A DNA stretch of 64,000 bases, from positions 4,000,481 to 4,064,480 of the forward strand of contig NZ_JAJKFT010000010.1 in the NCBI RefSeq assembly GCF_020966755.1, written 5' to 3'. This document shows positions 44,425-52,439 of this stretch, piece after piece (position 1 is the first letter of the stretch; each line of letters opens with the position of its first letter). The stretch comes from Blastopirellula sediminis (GTDB lineage Bacteria > Planctomycetota > Planctomycetia > Pirellulales > Pirellulaceae). The position numbers and the translations under genes are program-made. The notes under the pieces were generated by a model that saw only the letters and a list, made by a program, of their open reading frames with translations, did not search any database and was not told where the DNA came from.

Positions 44425-45445
44425 CGCTCGTTAGCTCATCTTCCTTGGTGGGGGTCGATTCCAGAATTCGATCGATGATGTCGTCCGGGCTCACGCCGTC
44501 GCTTTCGGCGGCGAAGTTGACCGAAATGCGATGCCGCAGCACCGGTTTGGCCAAGGCTTGGATGTCGTCGGTCGAGACGTGCGTACGGCCGTGCAGCAAA
44601 GCGCGAGCCTTGCCGCCGAGAATCAAAAACTGAACGGCGCGGGGACCAGCGCCCCAGCTGACCAGATCCTGCACAAAGTCAGGCGTTCCGGCCCCGCCGA
44701 CGCGCGTCTGGCGGACCAGCGACAACGCGTAGCGGATCACATGATCGGTGATCGGCACTTCGCGAACGATCTTTTGCAGTTCGATCAGCTCTTCGCCGCT
44801 CAAAACGGGAGCGATCTCACCTTTCGCGCCGCCGGTAGTGCGGCGAGCGATTTCAAATTCGTCGTCGAAGTTCGGGTACTTCACGTAGACCTTGAACATG
44901 AAGCGGTCTTGTTGCGCTTCCGGCAGCGGGTAGGTACCCTCTTGTTCGATCGGGTTTTGCGTCGCGAGGACGAAGAACGGGTCCGACAGTTCGTGACGGA
45001 CGCGACCGACGGTCACCTGACGTTCCTGCATCGCTTCGAGCAGCGCCGCCTGCGTCTTGGGAGGCGTACGGTTGATTTCGTCCGCGAGAATGATGTTCGA
45101 GAAGAGCGGGCCTTCCAGGAAGCGGAATTCGCGATGGCCGGTCGAACGGTTCTCTTCGATGATTTCGGTGCCGGTGATGTCGGCCGGCATCAAGTCGGGA
45201 GTGAATTGAATGCGGCTAAAGCTGAGGTTCAGCGTTTTCGCCAGCGAACTGATCATCAACGTCTTCGCCAGACCCGGCACCCCTTCCAGAAGGCAGTGAC
45301 CGCGGCTGATAAGCGAGATCAGCAATTCTTCGATCACGTCGGTCTGCCCGACGATGATTTGCGAAAGCTGCTCATGAATCTGACGACGAGCAGCGGCAAT
45401 TCTCTCGACCGCAGCGGCGTCTGCCTGAAGGGGAGAGTCGGACAT
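44393..45445 (-). CDS. moxR: MoxR-family AAA+ ATPase
   Basis: The 350-residue product is an AAA_3 ATPase that probably acts as a chaperone for the VWA proteins encoded downstream. Walker A is EGVPGLAKT (54-62), Walker [10 protein letters not shown] (118-126), and the sensor segment is [19 protein letters not shown]. The ATG at 45445 has GAAGGA 8 bp upstream; a TTG 15 bp earlier is less likely. It is the first gene of the 11-gene run. Confidence 0.93.
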   Translation of the reverse strand: MSDSPLQADAAAVERIAAARRQIHEQLSQIIVGQTDVIEELLISLISRGHCLLEGVPGLAKTLMISSLAKTLNLSFSRIQFTPDLMPADITGTEIIEENRSTGHREFRFLEGPLFSNIILADEINRTPPKTQAALLEAMQERQVTVGRVRHELSDPFFVLATQNPIEQEGTYPLPEAQQDRFMFKVYVKYPNFDDEFEIARRTTGGAKGEIAPVLSGEELIELQKIVREVPITDHVIRYALSLVRQTRVGGAGTPDFVQDLVSWGAGPRAVQFLILGGKARALLHGRTHVSTDDIQALAKPVLRHRISVNFAAESDGVSPDDIIDRILESTPTKEDELTSDARFQKIFAS

Positions 45446-45527
45446 GAGCGGTTCCTTCAATCGGGCGGCAGAAAAGGTCGGCGGGCGGAAATTCGTAGGG
45501 CGAACCTGCCAGCCATTAAAACGGCGA

Positions 45528-45557
45528 TTTGTAGACTTCGTGTCGCAATGTTCACAA
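45528..45557 (-). promoter_or_regulatory. Weak candidate promoter of the moxR operon
   Basis: On the minus strand TTGTGA (45552-45557) and TACAAA (45528-45533) are separated by 18 bp, about 83 bp before the moxR ATG. No better pair is seen in the 277-bp gap. Confidence 0.3.
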
Positions 45558-45616
45558 TTAGTTCATCGAAGTCGATTTTGGACTCCAAAAGGTAGCTCGC
45601 AAATCAACAATTGGCG

Positions 45617-45641
45617 GCCCCGCAGAGCTGACCGGCGGGGC
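45617..45641 (+). terminator. GC-rich hairpin in the moxR upstream region
   Basis: GCCCCGC (45617-45623) pairs with GCGGGGC (45635-45641), followed by TTTAA on the plus strand. It lies 80 bp beyond the end of the PQQ/TPR gene. The T-run is on the wrong strand for that gene, so its role is unclear. Confidence 0.4.
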
Positions 45642-45722
45642 TTTAACGATTGTGAGGATTGCGCTAAGTGGTTGTGCAGACAGACTTTCGGAGTGATAGG
45701 CCCGGCGACGAAGGGTTGCGGA

Positions 45723-48700
45723 TTAACGCTTCTCTTCTACCGGGGGGTAAGTGATGGCGGGAAGGGAAGAACCGCTCGGCGCCGGAGGAGCCGGAGCGGC
45801 GGTGAAGTTGAGCGAGAACGACATCTTGGTCAGCAGCACCCGCAGCGTCTGGTTTTCGGGATCCCCAAACAGCTGGTAGGTCGCGGTGTGGTCGGTCTGG
45901 CCGTCTCGTAGCAGGACGCGGCCGTCGCGACGATCGACCAGCAGCACGATCGCTTCGTGCGCTTTCTTGTCGATCCGGTTCTGCCGCGACGCAAAGGCGA
46001 GCACCGGCAGCCGCGGCGATTGTTCCGCTTCGATCAGGTGGAAGTCGCGAATCGGTTCCGGCGTCTGCCATTGCAGCTGACCGTCCGACCGCGAGAAGCT
46101 GTAGACCCGCGAAACCGGTCCGGCAGGCTCCTTCGAGTTGTATGGAATGCTCTTCGAGGTGAAGCGGCTTTCCTTGCGGCTGGTGGTGACGATCAACTGG
46201 AAGTCGTCGGCGCCTTCAACAATCTTGATTTGCGAATCGCGCTGGCCCAGCTCTGGAGCGTCGTGCAACTTGGCGTCGATCAGCTTTTTGCCGTCGGCCA
46301 GATTGAAAACGTGGAACTGACCGTTCGGTTCGAGGATGGCGACCTGCGAGCCGAAGACCTTACCGCGAGCGCCGTTCTCTCCCTGGTAGCGCCACAGTTC
46401 TTTGCCGGTCAACAGATCGCGGGCGATCACCGTCTGATGGTCGTCTTTTTCCCAGGTCAGGTAGTTCGTGCCGTCGGTCGCCCAGATCATCTCGCGGACC
46501 GGCGCTTTGACCGTTCCAATCTGAACCCCGCTGCGCAGATCAAACAGCAGCGCTTCGGTTTCGGTAGCGCCGTCGTTTGACTTCCGCGGCGGAATCGCCG
46601 CCAGGACCGAATCGTTCGACAGCAGATAGCAACCAGGCGTAACGTTGTCCCGTTCCCAGTTCGAGTCGCCGGTCAGCGGATCGACGCAGATCAGCTTGTT
46701 GCCGCGCTGGAAGCAGAGCGAATCGTAACGGAGCGAGCTCATGTAGCCGATCGGGCGCTCGTTGAGCGAGTCATGACCGTCATACGGATAGTCGCCGAAC
46801 GGGTTGTCGTTGACTTCCACTACATTCACTTTCGGCCGGCTGCGGCTGCTGCTTCCTTCGGGCGACAGATTCTCTTGCCACAAGGCTCGTTCGCGGAGAT
46901 CCTCGTCATCGCCGCGCTGCAGCGTGTCGAAGGCGTGGACTTCGTTCCCGAACGAGACGATCACCAGGTGCCCGATTCGATCCGCATGGATCTGGGCCGT
47001 TTGCGAGTTGTAAAGCTGCGCTTCGTTCAACATGGTGAACGGCAGATGGAGTCGCTGGTTTCCATATTCGTCGATCACCACGATATGGCGTTCTTCGTTG
47101 TCGAGCTTGAGCGCTTCGCGGGGAATGTCGAAGCCGAACCGCTCGTCGATCCGAATCGGATGAAGCAGACGGACGGCCGCGGCCAGATCTTCGCTGCGGC
47201 GATCCAGGTTGACGGCGCCGTAGTTCCAATACGGATTGGCGACGTTGACCGCTTGTTCCATCGCCAATTGTCGGCCTGACTGGCCGTTGGCGAGTTTCTC
47301 GTTGCGGAATCGATCGGCCAGGCGGCGGTAAACGATCGACGCGTCCGCCTTATGACCGCGAGCGGCGAGCAAGCCGGCCAGGTCGGCGGTCGCTTGAGCG
47401 GCGACTTGCGGATCGTCGCCGAAGGCGAGCTGCTGCCAGATCGTCTCGGCGGCAAGTTCGTTGCCGTTCGCCAAGGCGACGCGGGCCAGTTCCAACTCGG
47501 CCGAACGGGCCAGCGGAAACGCGCCGAAACGTCGCGCGAAGCGGCGAAGCTTTTCGGCGTAGTCGTCGCTCTTCGCATGTTCTTTGGTCCCGTCCCAACG
47601 CTCGGCGACCGCTTCATTCATCGAGGCGGCGACCGTTTCGTCGACGGCGCTCCGCAGTTGCGCCAGCTGCCCGCCGATCCAGCGATCACGCTGGACTCGC
47701 AGGTTCGGCCCGATGCTCTGCAGCGGGCGTTCCGACTTCCCTTGGTCGATAATCTGATCGAGCAGATCGACGTAGCGAATGTAATCGTTGAACGCGGCTT
47801 GATATTCGCCGGCCTGATGCAGACCGATCGCGGTGACGCGGACCAGTTCCAAGCGGTCATCCATGCTCTCGACGATCGATTCGAGTTTCTGCGCCGTATC
47901 GCGATTGCCGGCGAAGTCTTCGCGCAACGCTTCGAGCGCCGTCGAGACGTAGGCCTGCTGCGTTTCGGGCGAATCGACCAGTTCCAGCGAGCGATGCAAG
48001 GTCGCCAGCGCTTCCTGGACCTTGCCGTCGTGCACCAACAGCTCTCCTTGATTGCGGAGCGCTTCGGCGTCGTTGGCGTTTTTCGCCAAGCGGACGCGGA
48101 CTTCTTCTCGCAGCGCGTCAATCTGTTTGAACGACGCGACGAAGTTGACTCCTTGCGAGATCACGTAACGTCCGTGGCAGACCAGGTTCCCCAAGGTTCC
48201 TTCGGTCGGGATCGATTTGTCGAGTTTGCCGTCGCGAATGTTGATTCGCACGATCTCGTCCTGGGTCGTCGGCAAGTAGTAATAGTCGCCGCTCAAAAAG
48301 CCGCGGCCGCTCGGCAAGCCGCCGTCCGGAATCGGCTGGCTTTCCCACGCGGCGTCGCCGGTGTCGACCTTCAGGCCGTAGATGTTGTTGGCGCCGACGA
48401 CCAGCGCGATGTCGCCGGAAACGGTCGCCAGGTAAACGCCATCTTCCCGCGGCTTTTCCCACAGCAGCTTGCCGGACATCCGGTCCAAGCAGAAGATCTG
48501 GTCGGTTTCCGGCGGCGTCAAAAAGACTCGATTCCCGGCGATGACCACTTTCCCGTCCGACCAGTGATCGCCGTAATCTTGACGCGATTCGGTCGGGCGA
48601 CGCTGAATAAATCCTTGTCGCGGCTGGCGTTCGACCTCTTGGTACTGATAGCCCCAGAGGAGCGAACGTTGCCGAACGTCAATCGCGGCGACCACCCCGA

Positions 48701-50324
48701 TATTGGTCGGGCAGATCAGCACGCCGTCGGAGAACGACGGCGAGGCGCCGTAGCGGCGATGGGCCGGTTCGTTCACGCTCATCCACAGCCCGTCGAGCTG
48801 CGCCAGTTGCTGCGACCAAAGCAATTTGCCGTCGGCCGAATTGAACACGAGCAGACGAATTTCACCGTTCACTTCCGCGATGGTGTACAGCGAGCCTTCG
48901 ACCGGGAGCGGAACCCCCAGGAACTGCGCTTCGGCCAAGGCTGGTTCGTCGCTCATCTCGCTGCCGGCGATCCAGAGGGTCTCCCCTTCTCCGCGCAGAC
49001 CAAAGCAGCGGAGACGATTGGGCGACGGAGCGCGGACCACGCTGAAGAGCGCGATACCGGGACCGCGTTGCTGCGGTTCGCTCGGGGTCGCTTCTTCGAT
49101 GATGAAGACCCGCTCGCCGTCGGACGAAATTTGCCCGTAGCAGCCGTCGAGCCAGGTGCGGCGTTTGATTTGATCGAGATAGCTGGAGCCGGGATCGTTC
49201 GACATGGCGCTGAACCGCGAGTCGACCCGGCTGACGTCCGAAGCGTCCCAGGGATAGTTCCATTTCACCTTGCCGGTGCCCAGATCGACGCCGAGCAGAT
49301 GCCACGGAGTTCGGACCAGCACTTGATCGCGAACGACCAGGGGCTGAGCGGCCGGCAACACGGCGATGCCGTTTTCGATAAAGCCTTGGGCGGTGTCTTC
49401 GGTTTGCTCTTCGTCATTGCTGCTGCGGGCCATCCGGACGTGCCAGTTCAAATTCCGCAGCGGTGCGCTCCCTTTGGTCGGCGCATTTCGCGCAGCGTCC
49501 CCGCCAAAGACGACCCACGACTGCGGGACCTTGGAACTGGGGCTGTTCAAATCTTGAAACTGGGCGGATAGCCACTCGCCCGGCTTGGCCGATTCGGCGA
49601 ACAGCGGTTCGAGGGACTGGGGAACTTTGAAGTTCAAGTTCTTTTGAATCGCGCGGAGGTTGTCGAGCGTTTCGACGGCGTGGTCTTCGTCGCCGGCGGC
49701 GTAATAGCCGATCGCCATCAAGAGCGAGATTTCAGGTTCGTACTTGTCGAGCGCCATGCGGCTGTTCAGCAGCGGCTGCAGCGCCAGGACCGCCGACATC
49801 GGCAGACCCTGATCCAACTGCGACCGAGCAAGCAGGATGGTCGCCTGATAGCCGGCGTCAGTATGGGCGAAACGGCGCGAGATTTCGGCCAGCATGCTGG
49901 GGTCGCGTGAGGAGATCGCCTGCTTGAGCATCGCCTTGGCGTCGGCGCCGTAGAGGAGCTCGAACGCTTCCTGCCCTTCTTTGGGAAGCGAGTTGAGGAG
50001 GTCGCGGGCCTCCTTCTTGATGCTCATATCGACCGGCCCCGAAACGTTGCCCGGCAGGAAGAAGTCTTCCAACTCCGGATCGTTCAGCAGCAGCCCCAGC
50101 TCTTCGGCCGCGGCGGTCCACTTCTTCGCCTCTTTGGCTTCCCGGGCTCGTTCGATCTGGAGTCGAATCTCACGCGGGGGCGCCAGAAAGACGGCGTCGT
50201 CGTTGGTTTCTACCTGTCCCCAGACCGAAGCGGCGGTGGCGGTAACCATCAGGAGGGCGACCAGATGGATCCGGCGAAGCGGCTCGCCGCAGGTGGGGAG
50301 AGAGGGGAGAATGCGAAATTTCAC
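45723..50324 (-). CDS. Exported giant PQQ-propeller/TPR protein
   Basis: The 1533-residue protein has a signal peptide (about 1-37). The first 290 residues are helical with TPR-like units (AKEAKKWTAAAEELGLLL, then ILLARSQLDQGLPMSAVLAL). A PQQ-like beta-propeller follows (about 300-740), with DQVLVRTPWHLLGVDLGTGKVKWNYPW, LLWGYQYQEVERQP and DQIFCLDRMSGKLLWEKP. A TPR-rich middle (about 745-1060) leads to a second propeller (about 1120-1500), with LICVDPLTGDSNWERDN and DLLTGKELWRYQGE. No enzyme residues are known. The two propellers may form a periplasmic scaffold. It is divergent from the HU gene. Confidence 0.88.
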   Translation of the reverse strand: MKFRILPSLPTCGEPLRRIHLVALLMVTATAASVWGQVETNDDAVFLAPPREIRLQIERAREAKEAKKWTAAAEELGLLLNDPELEDFFLPGNVSGPVDMSIKKEARDLLNSLPKEGQEAFELLYGADAKAMLKQAISSRDPSMLAEISRRFAHTDAGYQATILLARSQLDQGLPMSAVLALQPLLNSRMALDKYEPEISLLMAIGYYAAGDEDHAVETLDNLRAIQKNLNFKVPQSLEPLFAESAKPGEWLSAQFQDLNSPSSKVPQSWVVFGGDAARNAPTKGSAPLRNLNWHVRMARSSNDEEQTEDTAQGFIENGIAVLPAAQPLVVRDQVLVRTPWHLLGVDLGTGKVKWNYPWDASDVSRVDSRFSAMSNDPGSSYLDQIKRRTWLDGCYGQISSDGERVFIIEEATPSEPQQRGPGIALFSVVRAPSPNRLRCFGLRGEGETLWIAGSEMSDEPALAEAQFLGVPLPVEGSLYTIAEVNGEIRLLVFNSADGKLLWSQQLAQLDGLWMSVNEPAHRRYGASPSFSDGVLICPTNIGVVAAIDVRQRSLLWGYQYQEVERQPRQGFIQRRPTESRQDYGDHWSDGKVVIAGNRVFLTPPETDQIFCLDRMSGKLLWEKPREDGVYLATVSGDIALVVGANNIYGLKVDTGDAAWESQPIPDGGLPSGRGFLSGDYYYLPTTQDEIVRINIRDGKLDKSIPTEGTLGNLVCHGRYVISQGVNFVASFKQIDALREEVRVRLAKNANDAEALRNQGELLVHDGKVQEALATLHRSLELVDSPETQQAYVSTALEALREDFAGNRDTAQKLESIVESMDDRLELVRVTAIGLHQAGEYQAAFNDYIRYVDLLDQIIDQGKSERPLQSIGPNLRVQRDRWIGGQLAQLRSAVDETVAASMNEAVAERWDGTKEHAKSDDYAEKLRRFARRFGAFPLARSAELELARVALANGNELAAETIWQQLAFGDDPQVAAQATADLAGLLAARGHKADASIVYRRLADRFRNEKLANGQSGRQLAMEQAVNVANPYWNYGAVNLDRRSEDLAAAVRLLHPIRIDERFGFDIPREALKLDNEERHIVVIDEYGNQRLHLPFTMLNEAQLYNSQTAQIHADRIGHLVIVSFGNEVHAFDTLQRGDDEDLRERALWQENLSPEGSSSRSRPKVNVVEVNDNPFGDYPYDGHDSLNERPIGYMSSLRYDSLCFQRGNKLICVDPLTGDSNWERDNVTPGCYLLSNDSVLAAIPPRKSNDGATETEALLFDLRSGVQIGTVKAPVREMIWATDGTNYLTWEKDDHQTVIARDLLTGKELWRYQGENGARGKVFGSQVAILEPNGQFHVFNLADGKKLIDAKLHDAPELGQRDSQIKIVEGADDFQLIVTTSRKESRFTSKSIPYNSKEPAGPVSRVYSFSRSDGQLQWQTPEPIRDFHLIEAEQSPRLPVLAFASRQNRIDKKAHEAIVLLVDRRDGRVLLRDGQTDHTATYQLFGDPENQTLRVLLTKMSFSLNFTAAPAPPAPSGSSLPAITYPPVEEKR

Positions 50325-50659
50325 GCTCGGAGGCTCCAGCGTTTTGAATAGGAACTTACTTCCTCAATTTACGACAACCGGACGAAAATGACCAATTGAA
50401 TCGTCACAGGTTAGTCGCTGCGGAAAGCGATTAGTTCAGCGCCGATGGGATCGTCTGGCGCGAAAAGAGGCCCTGGGAAGCCTAAAAAAGAGGGTCGAAA
50501 TGTGCCGATTCGGCGTTATTTCCCGGTTTTTCGGCGTTTTTGGCCGTTTAGCCGCGATGTCAGGCTTGAAAAACTCGACTGAAATCTTTTAATCAACGCG
50601 TTCCGCTCAACGGACGGACATACCATTCCACACTGCACAGCCTCGCAAGGAGGGAAAAA
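50325..50659. other. Divergent intergenic region of the PQQ and HU genes
   Basis: 335 bp. The only clear signal is the candidate promoter of the HU gene at 50566-50593 and its AAGGAGGG ribosome site at 50646-50653. T-runs near 50527-50545 might act in transcription, but no hairpin precedes them. Confidence 0.4.
50566..50593 (+). promoter_or_regulatory. Candidate promoter of the HU gene
   Basis: TTGAAA (50566-50571) and TTTAAT (50588-50593) are 16 bp apart, both one base off... or two from consensus. The leader would be about 60 nt and ends in a perfect AAGGAGGG. Confidence 0.5.
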
Positions 50660-51001
50660 ATGGCGAAAAAAGCCGCTGCGGCCACCACCGCGAAGAAGCC
50701 GCTGACGAAGACCGAACTGCTGAACAACATTGCGGAAGAAACCGGCGTCGCCAAGAAGGACGTGGCGACCGTCCTGGACGCGCTCTCGAATCAGGTCAAG
50801 AAGTCGCTGGGCAAGTCTGGCGCTGGCGCCATCTCGATCCCCGGTCTGATCAAGATCGAAAAGAAGAAGGTTCCCGCTCGTCCCGCCAAGAAGGGCGTGC
50901 CGAACCCGTTCAAGCCGGGCGAACTGATGGACGTTCCGGCCAAGCCGGCTTCGGTCAAAGTCAAGGTTCGCGCGCTGAAGAACCTGAAGGACATGGTCTA
51001 A
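50660..51001 (+). CDS. hup: HU-family DNA-binding protein
   Basis: This 113-residue protein is a histone-like HU/IHF-family member. The basic Ala/Lys N-terminal tail (MAKKAAAATTAKK) precedes helix 1 (LTKTELLNNIAEETGVAKKDVATVLDAL). The arm region has PGLIKIEKKKVPARPAKKGVPNP, longer and more basic than in E. coli HU (90 residues), and the end reads VPAKPASVKVKVRALKNLKDMV. The AAGGAGGG ribosome site with 6-bp spacing is the best in the window, which fits an abundant protein. Confidence 0.93.
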   Translation: MAKKAAAATTAKKPLTKTELLNNIAEETGVAKKDVATVLDALSNQVKKSLGKSGAGAISIPGLIKIEKKKVPARPAKKGVPNPFKPGELMDVPAKPASVKVKVRALKNLKDMV

Positions 51002-51048
51002 TTGCGTAGGCGATTTCTTCGCCGAACTGCATAAGACGCACGTTACGA

Positions 51049-51112
51049 GCGTAAGGCCGCAGGATACGAGGGGCGTGTTAACCGCACGCCTTTCCATCCT
51101 GCGGCCTTACGC
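51049..51112. repeat. Long hairpin after the HU gene
   Basis: GCGTAAGGCCGCAGGAT (51049-51065) pairs perfectly with ATCCTGCGGCCTTACGC (51096-51112). Inside, GGCGTG and CACGCC pair again. It starts 48 bp after the HU stop. It may act as terminator or be another palindromic element. Confidence 0.7.
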
Positions 51113-51132
51113 CGTTTCTTGTTGGAATCTTT

Positions 51133-51238
51133 GGCGCCATGCTCTTGCCACGTCTTCGTGGGATGAGCATGTCTTAGCCCTGTCAGAACGCATTGAAGAC
51201 ATGCTCTTCCGTCGAAGACGCCGTACGAGCATGGCGCC
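51133..51238. repeat. 106-bp dispersed palindromic element, copy 2
   Basis: Same length and outer arms (GGCGCCATGCTCTT at the left end, ending in GAGCATGGCGCC) as copy 1 at 27018-27123. The middle 25 bp differ, while both sub-hairpins and the CGTCTTCG/CGAAGACG loops are kept. Confidence 0.85.
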
Positions 51239-51247
51239 AGTAATGCG

Positions 51248-51805
51248 CTAGCCGGAAGCCGCGGTTTCGAGCAAAAACGGCGGCAATTTCTCGAGATAAT
51301 ACGCAACCGGCGGCGTTTCCAGGTCTGGATCTTTCCCCAGATCGTCAAAGCGCCGCAGCTCGAGCGCCGCTTGCCAAAACGGCTCCTGCTCAAACTGGGC
51401 GATCTCCTCGGCTGACATCGGGCCTCCCTGCAGTTTCAAGCTTTGCAGCGATGCGGCCGACAAGCCGCGGAGGTATTCCGAATCGGTCGCACACAAGTAG
51501 CGCTTCGCCGCGACATGCAGACGTCCCGGCTCGACGATCCCCGGCCTGAAGTGCCGCGACAGAAAACGAGCTCCGAGCTCTTCGTGCTGTGCGTCGATTC
51601 CCTGGTCGGCGATCAGCTCCTCTTTGCCGGTGATGAAGTGCCCGAAGTCATGCAGGAAGCAGGCGACCACCATCTCGTCGGCGGCGCCGGCCTGTTCGGC
51701 GAAGTAAGCCGACTGCAGCGCATGTTGGCGCTCGGTCACTTCTTCGCCGTAGGTGCGATCTCCCAACTCGGCAAACTTCCGCTCGATGAATTCGATGACG
51801 TTCAT
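51248..51805 (-). CDS. PhnZ/TmpB-like HD-domain oxygenase
   Basis: The 185-residue protein matches the HD-domain diiron oxygenases that cleave hydroxyphosphonates (PhnZ) or related trimethylamino compounds (TmpB). Tyr19, Glu22 and His28 in YGEEVTERQH, His52-Asp53 and His56 in FLHDFGHF, His74 in DAQHEELGA, and His97 sit at the spacing of the PhnZ metal and gate residues (Tyr24, Glu27, His34, His58, Asp59, His62, His80, His104). The closing LRGLSAASLQSLKLQGGPMSAEE and LRRFDD segments are family features. The usual partner hydroxylase is not in the window, so the substrate is open. Confidence 0.82.
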   Translation of the reverse strand: MNVIEFIERKFAELGDRTYGEEVTERQHALQSAYFAEQAGAADEMVVACFLHDFGHFITGKEELIADQGIDAQHEELGARFLSRHFRPGIVEPGRLHVAAKRYLCATDSEYLRGLSAASLQSLKLQGGPMSAEEIAQFEQEPFWQAALELRRFDDLGKDPDLETPPVAYYLEKLPPFLLETAASG

Positions 51806-52105
51806 TTCGGTCCAACAGACAGGGAAATAAGCCCATAAGGAGGGAATCTAGAACGAGTTACCTAGCTTATCGTCCCACGCGAAAAGCGGAAGATATTTTC
51901 AACAATCTCAAAAGAGGGAGACGTGAAGAAATCGGCCGCCAAACGGCGTCTGACTGCGCTCTGGCGAGATACGGCAGTCGTAAATTGCACATTTCCGGCG
52001 AATTCCGAGGTTCAGAGGGCGAGAGGGACTCGCGCCGTTGCGGAGAGCGCAAAAAAGAAAGGCCGAAGGTCTTTGGTAAGAAAGACTTGCGGCGTTTGCT
52101 AGAAG
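51806..52105. other. Intergenic region before the tRNA, no gene
   Basis: 300 bp between the HD oxygenase start and the tRNA 3' end. Apart from the tRNA terminator at 52051-52086, no signal is recognised. Confidence 0.4.
52051..52086 (-). terminator. Candidate terminator of the tRNA-Phe transcript
   Basis: On the minus strand GTCTTT-CTTACC-AAAGAC is followed by CTTCGGCCTTTCTTTTTT. The stem is short (6 bp), but the T-rich tract and its place 20 nt after the tRNA fit. Confidence 0.5.
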
Positions 52106-52178
52106 TGGTCAGGGCCGGAATCGAACCGGCGACACTTGGATTTTCAGTCCAATGCTCTACCAACTGAGCTACCTGACC
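52106..52178 (-). tRNA. tRNA-Phe: tRNA-Phe (anticodon GAA)
   Basis: The 73-nt gene folds into a full cloverleaf: acceptor GGTCAGG/CCTGACC, D stem GCTC/GAGC, anticodon stem TTGGA/TCCAA with loop CTGAAAA (anticodon GAA), and T stem GCCGG/CCGGC with loop TTCGATT. The discriminator is A, as usual for tRNA-Phe. CCA is not encoded. Confidence 0.97.
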
Positions 52179-52194
52179 AGTGGGCGAAAAGACA

Positions 52195-52223
52195 AATCTA
52201 GGTTAGCTGACCCTGGTTGTCAA
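52195..52223 (-). promoter_or_regulatory. Promoter of tRNA-Phe
   Basis: On the minus strand TTGACA (52218-52223) is followed after 17 bp by TAGATT (52195-52200), which ends 17 bp before the tRNA 5' end. CTGACCC and GGGTCAG (52208-52214 and 52227-52233) flank the -35 hexamer as an inverted repeat. Confidence 0.6.
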
Positions 52224-52439
52224 TTGGGGTCAGACGCGTCCCAGATAAAGAACCTGTCGTGACTTACGTCACGTGAAGATCACCGCAGTTTGCTTGACAG
52301 TTTGCAGCGGAACTTCTAGCTTGACCAGAACCTCTTCTTACGGAACATTTGCTTAACAACGTGTAACGCCTGACGCCGTACGTATCGACCCGTCGATCCG
52401 TATCAGGGTTCGCGTTCACTTTTCGTATTGCGTTAGGCC

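Noticed and set aside
47352-49571. Long plus-strand open frame (739 codons) opposite the PQQ/TPR gene
   Set aside because: The minus-strand gene has regular propeller motifs; the plus-strand frame is Arg/Asp-rich and has no start signals.
51985-52167. Plus-strand frame of 60 codons running into the tRNA gene
   Set aside because: It reads the complement of tRNA-Phe; no ribosome site.
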